A stretch of 64,000 nt of DNA, taken from Stenotrophomonas sp046736075. GTDB lineage: Bacteria > Pseudomonadota > Gammaproteobacteria > Xanthomonadales > Xanthomonadaceae. The DNA lies in the NCBI RefSeq assembly GCF_046736075.1, contig NZ_CP177163.1, positions 3,286,001 to 3,350,000 of the forward strand, read 5' to 3'. The position numbers were made by a program, and so were the translations under genes. Shown here piece after piece: positions 7,857 to 16,265 of this stretch (the stretch's first letter is position 1; every line of letters starts with the position of its first letter). The notes beneath the pieces were generated by a model. It worked only from the letters and a program-made list of their open reading frames with translations. It had not been told where the DNA came from and did not search any database.

Positions 7857-9805
7857 GAGGATGCTCCGGGGTTCGGGCGATGCCTGCGCAGGTCGCGCAA
7901 TAATGAAGCGAGGTCGACGTCTGCGCCAGCGTACCGCGCATGAACGAAACGGATGCTGAGTGCCAGAAGGGCGGGGTCGGGCCGTTGTGCGTCGACACGC
8001 CGCGCCCAGTCGCCGGCGGGTTCGGCGGGGGCACGGGCCAGACCGTACCGCGCGTAGCGCCGGTTCAACCGGTGCCAGGCGCGCAGCAGCGGATCGCGCT
8101 CCCGCTCCCCGCGTGCCAACAGCCACGCCATCCACCCTAGCGCGGCCAGTGCGAAGACCATGAAAACAGCGATCAGCTGTGACGGTTCCAGCCGGTCGAT
8201 GCCCAGCGGCCGCAGCAGCTGCTGCTGCCGGTTGGCATCGAAGGACAGCACCATGTCGTTCCAGCCGCGGCGCAGCCAATCGCTGAGCTGGCTGGCCTGC
8301 AGCCAGCGCGACTGCATGCCGCTGCCCGCGCGGGCACCCAGGCGGTCTTCCAGCGTGTCGTACACGCGCTCAGGCGCCACGGCGGCCGTCGGGTCCACCC
8401 GGACCCAGCCGCGCCCGTCCAGCCACACTTCGGTCCAGGCATGGGCATCCATCCGCCGCACTACCCAGTAGTTGCCATAGGGGTTGCGCACGCCACCGGC
8501 GAAACCGGTGACCACCCGTGCGGGAATCCCGGCGTTGCGCATCAGCACCACGAACGCGCCGCTGAAGTGTTCACAGAAGCCGGCCTGGTGGTCGAACAGG
8601 AACTCATCCACGCCGTTGCGCCCGGGCAGCGGCGTGTCCAGGGTGTAGGCGAAGCGCTGGCCGATCCAGTCCAGGGCGCGCTGCACGATCGCCGCATCGT
8701 TCTGGCCGGCATCGCGGCGCCACGCCTGGGCCAGCGCCGCCGTGCGCGGGTTGAAGCCGGCCGGCAGGGCCAGCGCGAGCTGGCGCTGGTAAGGCGTCAG
8801 CGGCTGGGTATAGGCGGTGGCCGGGGAGGACTGCAGCCGCCAGCGGGTCAGCGCGGCCAGGGGCGCCCGGCTGCGCAGGCTGTGGTCGGCGCTGAGCTCG
8901 CTGCCGGGCGGTGCCGCCAGCGGCAGGTCCAGCGCCACCAGCTGGCGGCGGTCGGTGGGTTCGTAGTCGATCTGGTAGTCCCAGCGCGTGGCCGCGTGGA
9001 CCACCTGCGGCGGCGGCCGCCGGTCGATGCTGCGATCCTGTTCCCAGCGGCGGCCATCGAACCGGGTCATCACCGGGCCGCGCCAGTAGCGTTGCTCCGG
9101 CGCCGGCACGGCACCGAAGAACTGCACGCGCAGGGCCGGGGTGTCATCGGCCATCAGGTCCACCCAGGTGCCCGGTTCCATGCTGTCGGACAATCCGGGC
9201 TTGGCCACCGCACGCTCGGGGATGCCCCACAGCGGCTCGCTCAGGCGCGGGAACAGCCAGAACGCGGCCAGCGCCAGCGGCAGCCCCAGCGCCACCAGCC
9301 GGGCGATGCCGCGTGCCTGCCCGCGCGCGGCGGGCGGCGTGGCCTGGCCTTCCACATGCGCCAGCCGCTGCAGCGTGAGCAGGGCGGTCAACGCGGCCAG
9401 CACCGCCAGCGCAAGCGTCAGCGGCCCTTGGTCGAGCAGGAACGCGGCGAACGGGGCGAACAAGGCAAAGCCGAGCAGGCTGCGGGCGTCGCGCAGGGAG
9501 CGCAGCTCGCTGGGTTTGATCGCCAGCATCGCCGCCAGCAGCGCGCAGCCGGTGTCGCGGCCGGGCCGGGCACCCATCTGCCAGTAGATCGCGCCGAGCA
9601 TGCCCAGCACCAGCAGCACGCGCAGCGGCGCGGGCAGCACCCGGCCACGCGAGGTCAGTGCCGTGCCGATCGCGACAGCGGCCACCACGGCGGCCAGCGC
9701 GTTGGGCAGTTGCAGCAGCAGCGGCAGCAGGCCGAGGGCGGCGCTCGCCAGGCTCCAGTCGCGCGCGCTGCGTGGCAGGTCGGGGGACAGCACGGGATCA
9801 GCCAT
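7853..9805 (-). CDS. Transglutaminase-like membrane protein (TgpA type)
   Basis: 650 residues. The N-terminal part (about 20-200) has several membrane helices, followed by a periplasmic DUF3488 region and a transglutaminase-like core with the catalytic cysteine in AGFCEHFSGAF, the histidine in DAHAWTEVW and the aspartate in RVDPTAA. A further helix near residue 555 and a DUF4129-like cytoplasmic tail end the protein. TgpA of Pseudomonas aeruginosa has this architecture and is essential there. It is organised with moxR and DUF58 upstream, a conserved trio. Its start overlaps the DUF58 gene by eight bases. The substrate is unknown. Confidence 0.9.
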   Translation of the reverse strand: MADPVLSPDLPRSARDWSLASAALGLLPLLLQLPNALAAVVAAVAIGTALTSRGRVLPAPLRVLLVLGMLGAIYWQMGARPGRDTGCALLAAMLAIKPSELRSLRDARSLLGFALFAPFAAFLLDQGPLTLALAVLAALTALLTLQRLAHVEGQATPPAARGQARGIARLVALGLPLALAAFWLFPRLSEPLWGIPERAVAKPGLSDSMEPGTWVDLMADDTPALRVQFFGAVPAPEQRYWRGPVMTRFDGRRWEQDRSIDRRPPPQVVHAATRWDYQIDYEPTDRRQLVALDLPLAAPPGSELSADHSLRSRAPLAALTRWRLQSSPATAYTQPLTPYQRQLALALPAGFNPRTAALAQAWRRDAGQNDAAIVQRALDWIGQRFAYTLDTPLPGRNGVDEFLFDHQAGFCEHFSGAFVVLMRNAGIPARVVTGFAGGVRNPYGNYWVVRRMDAHAWTEVWLDGRGWVRVDPTAAVAPERVYDTLEDRLGARAGSGMQSRWLQASQLSDWLRRGWNDMVLSFDANRQQQLLRPLGIDRLEPSQLIAVFMVFALAALGWMAWLLARGERERDPLLRAWHRLNRRYARYGLARAPAEPAGDWARRVDAQRPDPALLALSIRFVHARYAGADVDLASLLRDLRRHRPNPGASS

Positions 9806-10736
9806 GCGGCAGCACCGCCAGCGCGCGCTGGCACAGGTGGTGGTGGGCGTTGCCGCTGCCCGGGCCCAGCACCGGTTGCCCGGGCAGGCTCAGCGTGTAG
9901 CGGCGCCCTTCGCGTTCGGCCAGGTCGACCCAGCGCGCCAGCCGCGCGATCCGTGCTTCGGTCGGCAGCGGCGCCAGGTGCCGCCAGTCCAGCTGGACGT
10001 CCAGCCCGACCGGGCGCTCGTACTCGCGTACCAGCAGCGTGTCGCGGCGGGCCGAGTGCTTCCAGGCGATGCTGCGCGGCGGGTCGCCGGCGCGGTAGGG
10101 GCGCAGTTGATGCAGTTCCTCGCCACTGGGATGCACGCGCGTGTGGAGCGGGTCGCCGCCGCCGTCGGGCAGTGCCGGTGCCTGGGTTTCGGGCGCCGCG
10201 TAGACCAGCAGCGGCGTGTCCGGCCACACCCAGGTCCAGGCGCGCACCAGGCCCAGCGGCTGGGTCGTGGAGAGCCGGATGCGGTCCAGGTCCAGCCAGC
10301 CGCGCTGCGTGGTGGGCACATCCAGGTCGGCTTCGGTCTGGTCATCCTGTGCCAGATGCGCGAAGGCGAGGGCGTCCTGGTGCTCGATGCGCAGCCCACG
10401 CCGGGCGCGGGCATCGCGACGCGACAGGCTGATGCGCAGGCGCAGCGGGTGGCCGGCGGTCACCGGTTCGGCCGACACCGCGTCCACCTGCACGCCCGAC
10501 AGCTGCAGGTGCGCGCTGATCGCGCTGGCGATGCCGGTCGTGCTCAACAGCAGGGCCAGCAGCAGCGCGGGGTTGTTGTTGTAGTTCAGCGCACCCAGCA
10601 GCATCGCGCACACCAGCACGGCCACGAACAGGCCGAAGCGCGTCGGCAGCACGTAGATGCGGCGACGGTCTATGCGTCGTGGCAATGATTCGGGCTGGCG
10701 CGGGCGCGTGTAATGCCGGCCGCTGGCCGGCAACAT
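9798..10736 (-). CDS. DUF58 domain membrane protein
   Basis: About 312 residues: two N-terminal membrane helices (RFGLFVAVLVCAMLLGALN and the next segment) and a DUF58 domain with PYRAGDPPRSIAWKHSARR, the family signature. DUF58 proteins are coded with MoxR ATPases and are thought to be their targets or partners. Start choice is unsure: ATG 10736 follows AAGGAGAGG closely; ATG 10772 lies one base past the moxR stop but lacks a ribosome site. A REP-type palindrome lies inside the first codons (see 10710-10731). It is the second gene of the moxR operon. Confidence 0.88.
   Translation of the reverse strand: MLPASGRHYTRPRQPESLPRRIDRRRIYVLPTRFGLFVAVLVCAMLLGALNYNNNPALLLALLLSTTGIASAISAHLQLSGVQVDAVSAEPVTAGHPLRLRISLSRRDARARRGLRIEHQDALAFAHLAQDDQTEADLDVPTTQRGWLDLDRIRLSTTQPLGLVRAWTWVWPDTPLLVYAAPETQAPALPDGGGDPLHTRVHPSGEELHQLRPYRAGDPPRSIAWKHSARRDTLLVREYERPVGLDVQLDWRHLAPLPTEARIARLARWVDLAEREGRRYTLSLPGQPVLGPGSGNAHHHLCQRALAVLPHG
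10710..10731. repeat. REP-like palindrome inside the 5' end of the DUF58 gene
   Basis: GTAAT followed by GCCGGCC - GCT - GGCCGGC (10715-10731). The same core occurs in intergenic REPs elsewhere in this window (for example 61069-61090). Here it is translated as part of the DUF58 N-terminus (LPASGRHY). Confidence 0.75.
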
Positions 10737-10773
10737 CCTCTCCTTCAAGCGGTCTCCCCAGCCGCTGTGCATC

Positions 10774-11727
10774 TCAGTCGACCTGGACGGTCTGCAGGAT
10801 CGCGCGCGCCAGCGCCGGTCCCGTGGAGGCCTCGGCCTCGGGTACCAGGCGGTGCCCTGCCACGGCGACGAACAGGGTCTGCACGTCTTCGGGCACCACA
10901 TGCGCGCGCCCCAGCAGCAGCGCATGCGCCTTGGCCGCACGCAGCAGGGCCAGCCCGGCGCGCGGCGACAGGCCCACGCGCACGCCGGCATGCTGCCGGC
11001 TGCGGGTCAGCAGCGCCTGCACGTACCCGATCAGCGCGTCGCTGGCGTGCACCTGGCCTACCGCCTCGCGCAGCGTGCGCACGTCGGCTTCGCTCAGCTG
11101 GGCGGTCGCCCGGGCGATCAGGTGGCGGCGGTCGGTGCCGCGCAGCAGTTCGCGCTCCGATTCCGGATTGGGATAGCCCAGTGCCAGGCGCAGCAGGAAG
11201 CGGTCCAGCTGCGAGTCCGGCAACGGGAACGTGCCCGACAGATCCACCGGATTCTGGGTGGCGATGACGAAGAACGGATCAGGCAGCGGATGGGTGGTGC
11301 CATCCAGCGTGACCTGCTGCTCGGCCATCGCTTCAAGCAGCGCGCTCTGCGTACGGGGTGGCGCGCGGTTGATCTCGTCGGCCAGCAGTACATGCGTGAA
11401 GACCGGGCCGGGATGGAACTGGAACTGACGGCTGCCGGCGTCATAAACCGAGACGCCGAGCACATCTGCGGGCAGGAGGTCCGAGGTGAACTGCACCCGC
11501 TGGAAGCCCAGTCCCAGGCTGGATGCCAGTGCGTGGGCGAGGGTGGTCTTGCCCAGGCCGGGCAGGTCTTCGATCAACAGGTGGCCACCGGACAGCAGTG
11601 CCACGAATGCCAGCCGCACCTCGTGCTGCTTGCCCAGCAGCAGGGCGTTGACCTGGTCCTGGGCGCTGCGCAGGGACTGCCGCAGCACATCGGTTAGCAT
11701 GGCTGGCACGTGGGGCGAGTTGTCCAT
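10774..11727 (-). CDS. moxR: MoxR family AAA+ ATPase
   Basis: 317 residues. Walker A is GLGKTT (57-62), Walker B is LLADEINR (114-121), followed by sensor 1 IATQNP and the arginine-finger region DSQLDRF. MoxR ATPases act as chaperones in the maturation of protein complexes. The gene heads an operon with DUF58, a TgpA-like transglutaminase and an Slp lipoprotein, all spaced tightly. It is divergent from the glycosyltransferase gene, with only 40 bases between the two start codons, so the promoters must overlap or be compact. Confidence 0.94.
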   Translation of the reverse strand: MDNSPHVPAMLTDVLRQSLRSAQDQVNALLLGKQHEVRLAFVALLSGGHLLIEDLPGLGKTTLAHALASSLGLGFQRVQFTSDLLPADVLGVSVYDAGSRQFQFHPGPVFTHVLLADEINRAPPRTQSALLEAMAEQQVTLDGTTHPLPDPFFVIATQNPVDLSGTFPLPDSQLDRFLLRLALGYPNPESERELLRGTDRRHLIARATAQLSEADVRTLREAVGQVHASDALIGYVQALLTRSRQHAGVRVGLSPRAGLALLRAAKAHALLLGRAHVVPEDVQTLFVAVAGHRLVPEAEASTGPALARAILQTVQVD

Positions 11728-11767
11728 GTCCGTCTCGTGTCGATGATTCCACTGATTCTATAGAGCA

Positions 11768-13639
11768 ATGCAAGGCGAACAACGCGCACGCACAATTTTC
11801 CTGTTGCTATGGACGCTGGTCACCGCCGTCAAACTGGTGGTGGCCGCGCGCCTTCCCCTGTTCGTGGACGAAGCGTTCTACTGGCAGGAAGGGCAGCACC
11901 TGGCGGCGGCCTATTCGGACCTGCCCGGGCTGACGGCGTGGCTGTCGCGGCTGGGCGTGGAGATAGGTGGTCCGCATGTGCTGGCACAGCGCCTGCCGTT
12001 CCTGGCGATCGGTGCATGGCTGCCGTGGGCGGTGTCGCGCATCGCCACGCGCTGGTTCGGTGCGGTGGCGGGCTGGCAGGCGGGCAGCCTCACCCTGTTG
12101 ATGCCGCTGTCGGCCACGCTGGGCATGCTGGCGGTACCGGATGTGCCGATGGCGCTGGCCGCGGTGCTGTGCCTGGATGCCGGCGCACGGCTGCTGCGCC
12201 AGGTCGATGCAGCGGCGGCGGTGAAGCTGGCGCTGGGCCTGATGATCGGCGCGCTCAGCCACTACCGTTTCATCGGTGTGATCGTGGTCGGGTTCATCGC
12301 GTTGCTGCTGATTCCGCAGGGCCGCCGCATGCTGCGCGATCCGCGCGTGTGGGTGGCGCTGGCGGTTGGCGTGCTGGCGTGGTTGCCGCTGCTGGCGTGG
12401 AATGCCGACAACCATGAGGCCGGGCTGAAATTCCAGGTCGTCGAACGCCACCCGTGGGCCTTCCAGTGGAGCGGCCTGTGGTTCCTGGTGATCCAGCCGA
12501 TGCTGGTTACGCCGATCCTGTGCGTGGCGATGTGGAAGGTGGCCCTGGCCGGTACCCGCGCCGGCGGTGGCGCGCGCGCGCAATGGCGCTACTTCGGCCT
12601 GATCGGTGCGGTGTCGACGGTGGCGATCTTCGTGCTCGGCTTCTTCACCGATGTGGAGCGCATCAGTTTCCACTGGCCGCTGCCGGGCTACCTGGCGCTG
12701 CTGATCGCGGTGCCGGTGGTTTTCAACGGCTGGCCGCGCTGGCTGCGGCGCACCGGCTGGTGGATGGCCGGTGCCGGCCTGGCGCTGGCGTTCTCCTATT
12801 ACCTGATGGCGTCCACCCCGGCGCTGCGCGAGCAGTTGGCGGGCTACAAGTACTACCCGCGCAATTTCGCCGGCTGGCAGCCGTTGGCCAATGCCGTGCG
12901 CGACGAACTGGCGACGATGCCCCCCGGCACGCGGGTGCTGGCCGGCAACTTCAAGGTCGGCGCGGAGCTGGGCTTCCAGCTGCGCGACCCGTCGATCGAG
13001 GTGCTGCAGCATCCCTTGAACGACAAGCACGGGCGCAGCGCGCAGCTCGGCCTGTGGGGGCTCCTGCACGATGGGCAGCGGGATGCGCCGATGCTGCTGG
13101 TGCTGTCGCCCAGCGACCAGCGCTACCGCGACCTGCTGGAGCGTTACCACGATGTCTGCCGCCAGGTGGGCCCGCTGCCGCCACCGCGGGTGGTGAGCAA
13201 CGATCATGGTTTCCAGCGTTTCCTGTTGTTCAAGCTGCCGGCCGAACGCGCCGCCGGGCCCTGCGTGACGCCGGCGATGGCCTGGATCGATACGCCGGTG
13301 GCCGATGCCACGGTGGACGGCATGCTCGATGTGCGCGGCTGGGCGTTCAAGGATGGCGTCGGCCTGGCCCGGGTGGAGCTGCTGGTCGATGATCGCCCGG
13401 TGGCCGAGGCGCAGTACGGGCGGGCCTATGACGTGACCGCGTTCTGGAAGATCTCCAACGACCCGCAGCACCCCAACGTGGGCTTTGATGCCCGCATCGA
13501 TACCCGCGCGCTGACGCCTGGCCGGCATTGGCTGGGCATGAACCTGTACGGGCGCGACGGCAGTGTCGAGCGCTGGCAGGACCAGGTGTTCGTGGTCCCT
13601 GCGCGCGCCGCCGCCGGCGACGCTCAGGGCAAGCGGTAA
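11768..13639 (+). CDS. Multi-span glycosyltransferase of the GT-C fold (ArnT/GT39-like)
   Basis: 623 residues. The N-terminal acidic motif VDEAFYW (about residues 37-43) in the first periplasmic loop and roughly ten membrane helices up to residue 360 are typical of GT-C enzymes that transfer sugars from polyprenyl-phosphate donors, such as ArnT. The C-terminal 250 residues are soluble: a linker domain and a terminal beta-rich domain from about residue 505 (ATVDGMLDVRGWAFKDGVG). Its acceptor (lipid A, O-antigen or protein) cannot be told. The gene overlaps the convergent yceF gene by 16 bases. Confidence 0.85.
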   Translation: MQGEQRARTIFLLLWTLVTAVKLVVAARLPLFVDEAFYWQEGQHLAAAYSDLPGLTAWLSRLGVEIGGPHVLAQRLPFLAIGAWLPWAVSRIATRWFGAVAGWQAGSLTLLMPLSATLGMLAVPDVPMALAAVLCLDAGARLLRQVDAAAAVKLALGLMIGALSHYRFIGVIVVGFIALLLIPQGRRMLRDPRVWVALAVGVLAWLPLLAWNADNHEAGLKFQVVERHPWAFQWSGLWFLVIQPMLVTPILCVAMWKVALAGTRAGGGARAQWRYFGLIGAVSTVAIFVLGFFTDVERISFHWPLPGYLALLIAVPVVFNGWPRWLRRTGWWMAGAGLALAFSYYLMASTPALREQLAGYKYYPRNFAGWQPLANAVRDELATMPPGTRVLAGNFKVGAELGFQLRDPSIEVLQHPLNDKHGRSAQLGLWGLLHDGQRDAPMLLVLSPSDQRYRDLLERYHDVCRQVGPLPPPRVVSNDHGFQRFLLFKLPAERAAGPCVTPAMAWIDTPVADATVDGMLDVRGWAFKDGVGLARVELLVDDRPVAEAQYGRAYDVTAFWKISNDPQHPNVGFDARIDTRALTPGRHWLGMNLYGRDGSVERWQDQVFVVPARAAAGDAQGKR

Positions 13640-14196
13640 CCGGCCTGGCGCAGCAGCTGCGCCACGGCGATCAGCGGCAGCCCGATCAGCGCGGTCGGGT
13701 CGCTGTTGTCGATCGCCTCGAACAGGGTGATGCCCAGGCCTTCGCACTTGAAGCTGCCGGCGCAGTCCAGCGGCTGCTCGGCGGCGATGTAGCGCGCGAT
13801 CTCGTCGGCCCCCAGCGTGCGGAAGCGGACTTCGGTCAGGTCGCAGGCCTGATGGATCGCGCCATCGCGGATCAGGCAGATGGCCGTATGGAACGCCACC
13901 GACTGGCCGGACATCGCCGCCAGCTGGGCCTGCGCGGCGGCCACGGTGCCGGGCTTGCCCAGCGGGGCGCCGTTCAGCTCGGCGACCTGGTCCGACCCCA
14001 GCGTCCAGCGGCCCGGGTGTCGTGAAGCCACCTCGGCCGCCTTGGCCCGCGCCAGCCGTACCGCCAGTGCGCGCGGCGCCTCGCCGGGGGCGGGGGTCTC
14101 GTCCACGTCCGGCCGCGCGGTATCCAGTGGCACCCCGAGGCGCTCCAGCAGATCGCGGCGGTAGCGGGAAGTGGAGGCAAGCAGGAGCGGGGTCAT
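13624..14196 (-). CDS. yceF: Maf-family nucleotide pyrophosphatase (YceF type)
   Basis: 190 residues. The family signatures STSRYRRDLLERL (8-20), VDETP, GSDQV and CAGSFKCEGLG are all present. The pattern resembles E. coli YceF, the 7-methyl-GTP pyrophosphatase, more than YhdE, and the location next to yceD-rpmF, as in E. coli, supports that subtype. Housecleaning of modified nucleotides is the expected role. It is read divergently from yceD. The 16-base convergent overlap with the glycosyltransferase is unusual but both frames are intact. Confidence 0.92.
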   Translation of the reverse strand: MTPLLLASTSRYRRDLLERLGVPLDTARPDVDETPAPGEAPRALAVRLARAKAAEVASRHPGRWTLGSDQVAELNGAPLGKPGTVAAAQAQLAAMSGQSVAFHTAICLIRDGAIHQACDLTEVRFRTLGADEIARYIAAEQPLDCAGSFKCEGLGITLFEAIDNSDPTALIGLPLIAVAQLLRQAGYRLP

Positions 14197-14310
14197 GCGA
14201 CAATACCGGGCGCGGAAGGCCGGCAGTCTGGCTGTTCCGGGGCACCAGCTGCAACCTGACTGAAACCGGATTTGACAGCAGGCCGGGCGATCCTTAACAT
14301 TCAGCGGCTT

Positions 14311-14820
14311 ATGTCCGCGAACGTGCCCGAATTGCTGGATGCTTGGCGGATGGTCGCAGCGCGCAGGCGCTTCGACGGCCAGGTCGATCTGGCTGAATTG
14401 ACCCGCCTGCAAGGCCTTGTTGCCGATACCGAAGGCCGGTGCACCTATGCACTGGAATTCGCGCACGACGACATCCTGCGGGTATCCTATGTTGAACTGA
14501 CCATCGACACCGAGTTGCCGCTGATCTGTCAGCGCAGCCTGCAGCGCTTCCTGCTGCCGGTCTCGATGGTGCAACGGCTTGGCCTGATCCGCAGCGAAGA
14601 GGATGAATCCTCGTTGCCGGAGGGGTACGAGCCGTGGCTGGTCCCCGAGGACGGCCAACTGCGTCCGCTGGAACTGGTCGAGGACGAACTCGTCCTGGCC
14701 GTCCCGGTGGTACCGCTGTCTCCCGATGGTGAGGCGGTGGATCGCGACTGGGCACCGACCGAAGAAGAAATCAGCAAGGCCAATCCGTTCGCGGCATTGG
14801 CGGCGTTGAAAAAACAATAG
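14311..14820 (+). CDS. yceD: DUF177 protein YceD (23S rRNA accumulation protein)
   Basis: 169 residues with the DUF177 features: a central beta-rich part (EGRCTYALEFAHDDI), CQRSLQRF at about residues 72-79 and an acidic segment before the C-terminal NPFAALAALKK. YceD is required for normal 23S rRNA levels in E. coli and plants. The start ATG 14311 gives the typical MSANVPELLDAWRM. It lies upstream of rpmF as in nearly all proteobacteria and is probably cotranscribed with it. Confidence 0.92.
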   Translation: MSANVPELLDAWRMVAARRRFDGQVDLAELTRLQGLVADTEGRCTYALEFAHDDILRVSYVELTIDTELPLICQRSLQRFLLPVSMVQRLGLIRSEEDESSLPEGYEPWLVPEDGQLRPLELVEDELVLAVPVVPLSPDGEAVDRDWAPTEEEISKANPFAALAALKKQ

Positions 14821-14927
14821 CAGCCGGTTGTCGTCGGCGGCTGCGGCGAAAGCGAAGACTGTGCTGGGCGCTGGCGTCCTGTGCGACGAAACGACGAAGC
14901 AAAACGAACCGAGTTTGGAGCAATCCC

Positions 14928-15125
14928 ATGGCTGTGCAGAAATCCCGTGTTACCCCGTCCCGCCGCGGTATGCGCCGTGCGCATGACGCCCTGAGCGCCA
15001 AGCAGCTGTCGACCGACCCGACCACGGGCGAAGTGCATCTGCGTCACCACATCACCGCTGACGGTTTCTACCGTGGCAAGAAGGTGATCACGACCAAGTC
15101 GAACTCGGCCGTCGAAGAAGATTGA
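14928..15125 (+). CDS. rpmF: 50S ribosomal protein L32
   Basis: 65 residues, MAVQKSRVTPSRRGMRRAHD at the start, the normal L32 N-terminus. The zinc-finger cysteines of some L32 forms are absent, so this is the C-minus type. It follows yceD by 107 bases and precedes fabH; plsX, which sits here in most relatives, is missing. A strong hairpin after the stop separates it from fabH. Confidence 0.97.
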   Translation: MAVQKSRVTPSRRGMRRAHDALSAKQLSTDPTTGEVHLRHHITADGFYRGKKVITTKSNSAVEED

Positions 15126-15131
15126 TTCGTG

Positions 15132-15163
15132 AAGGCCGCTGCCCGGTCGGGCAGCGGCCTTTG
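15132..15163 (+). terminator. Strong hairpin after rpmF, partial terminator or attenuator
   Basis: AAGGCCGCTGCCC - GGTC - GGGCAGCGGCCTT is a perfect 13-bp stem followed by TG and CCCC rather than a long T run. It probably reduces, rather than stops, transcription from rpmF into fabH, letting the ribosomal gene be expressed more. Confidence 0.65.
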
Positions 15164-15213
15164 CCCCATTCTTCCCGATCGTCGCTGTTGACGATCGTGC
15201 TACAGGATATGCA

Positions 15214-16191
15214 ATGAGCAAGCGGATCTACTCGAGGATCGCGGGCACTGGTAGCTATTTGCCCGAAAAAGTGTTGACCAACCAGGATCTGGAGAAAATG
15301 GTCGACACCAGCGATGAGTGGATCCAATCGCGCACCGGTATCCGTGAGCGGCATATCGCCGCAGAAACGGAAACCACCAGCGACCTCGGCTACCACGCCG
15401 CGGTGCGTGCGCTGGAAGCGGCCGGTATCGACGCTTCGCAGCTGGACATGATCGTGGTGGGTACGACCACCCCGGATCTGATCTTCCCGTCCACCGCGTG
15501 CCTGATCCAGGCCAAGCTCGGTGCGACCGGTTGCCCCGCCTTCGACGTCAACGCCGCCTGTTCGGGCTTCGTGTTCGCGTTGAGCGTGGCCGACAAATTC
15601 ATCCGTTCCGGTGATGCACGCCATGTGCTGGTCATCGGTGCGGAAACCCTGACCCGGATCGTCGACTGGACCGAGCGCACCACCTGCGTGCTGTTCGGCG
15701 ATGGCGCCGGCGCGGTCGTGCTCAAGGCCGACGAAGACACCGGCATCCTCAGCACCCACCTGCATTCGGATGGCAGCAAGAAAGAGCTGCTGTGGAATCC
15801 GGTCGGCGTGTCGGCCGGTTTCGGCGAGGGCGAGAATGCCCGCGGCGCGATCCTGATGAAGGGCAACGACGTGTTCAAGTACGCCGTCAAGGCGCTGGAC
15901 TCGGTCGTGGACGAAACCCTGGATGCCAATGGCCTGACCAAGGCAGACCTGGACTGGCTGATCCCGCACCAGGCCAACCTGCGCATCATCGAAGCCACCG
16001 CCAAGCGGTTGGAGATGTCGATGGAGCAGGTGGTGGTGACCGTGGACAAGCACGGCAATACCTCGTCCGCCTCGGTGCCGATGGCGCTGGATGTGGCGAT
16101 CCGCTCCGGGCGCGTCGAGCGCGGCCAGCTCCTGCTGTTGGAAGCCTTCGGCGGCGGCTTCACCTGGGGTTCCGCACTGCTGCGCTATTGA
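15214..16191 (+). CDS. fabH: 3-oxoacyl-ACP synthase III
   Basis: 325 residues. FabH starts fatty-acid synthesis by condensing an acyl-CoA with malonyl-ACP. The catalytic triad is visible: C116 in NAACSGF, H252 in IPHQANLRI and N282 in HGNTSS. The cytoplasmic enzyme stands first in the local fab group; the following kinase-like gene separates it from fabD, unlike the usual fabH-fabD adjacency. The ATG follows ACAGGATATGCA, an ordinary ribosome site. Confidence 0.97.
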   Translation: MSKRIYSRIAGTGSYLPEKVLTNQDLEKMVDTSDEWIQSRTGIRERHIAAETETTSDLGYHAAVRALEAAGIDASQLDMIVVGTTTPDLIFPSTACLIQAKLGATGCPAFDVNAACSGFVFALSVADKFIRSGDARHVLVIGAETLTRIVDWTERTTCVLFGDGAGAVVLKADEDTGILSTHLHSDGSKKELLWNPVGVSAGFGEGENARGAILMKGNDVFKYAVKALDSVVDETLDANGLTKADLDWLIPHQANLRIIEATAKRLEMSMEQVVVTVDKHGNTSSASVPMALDVAIRSGRVERGQLLLLEAFGGGFTWGSALLRY

Positions 16192-16222
16192 TAGCGCACG
16201 TTACGACAACGTGATGCAGTCG

Positions 16223-16246
16223 TTACGGCCCCATTCGGGGCCGTAA
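16223..16246 (+). other. Perfect hairpin after fabH
   Basis: TTACGGCCCC - ATTC - GGGGCCGTAA, ten base pairs, followed by GCATTTCAGG. There is no U run; it may protect the 3' end of the fabH mRNA or act as an attenuator before the kinase-like gene. Confidence 0.55.
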
Positions 16247-16265
16247 GCATTTCAGGAGATCCGTC

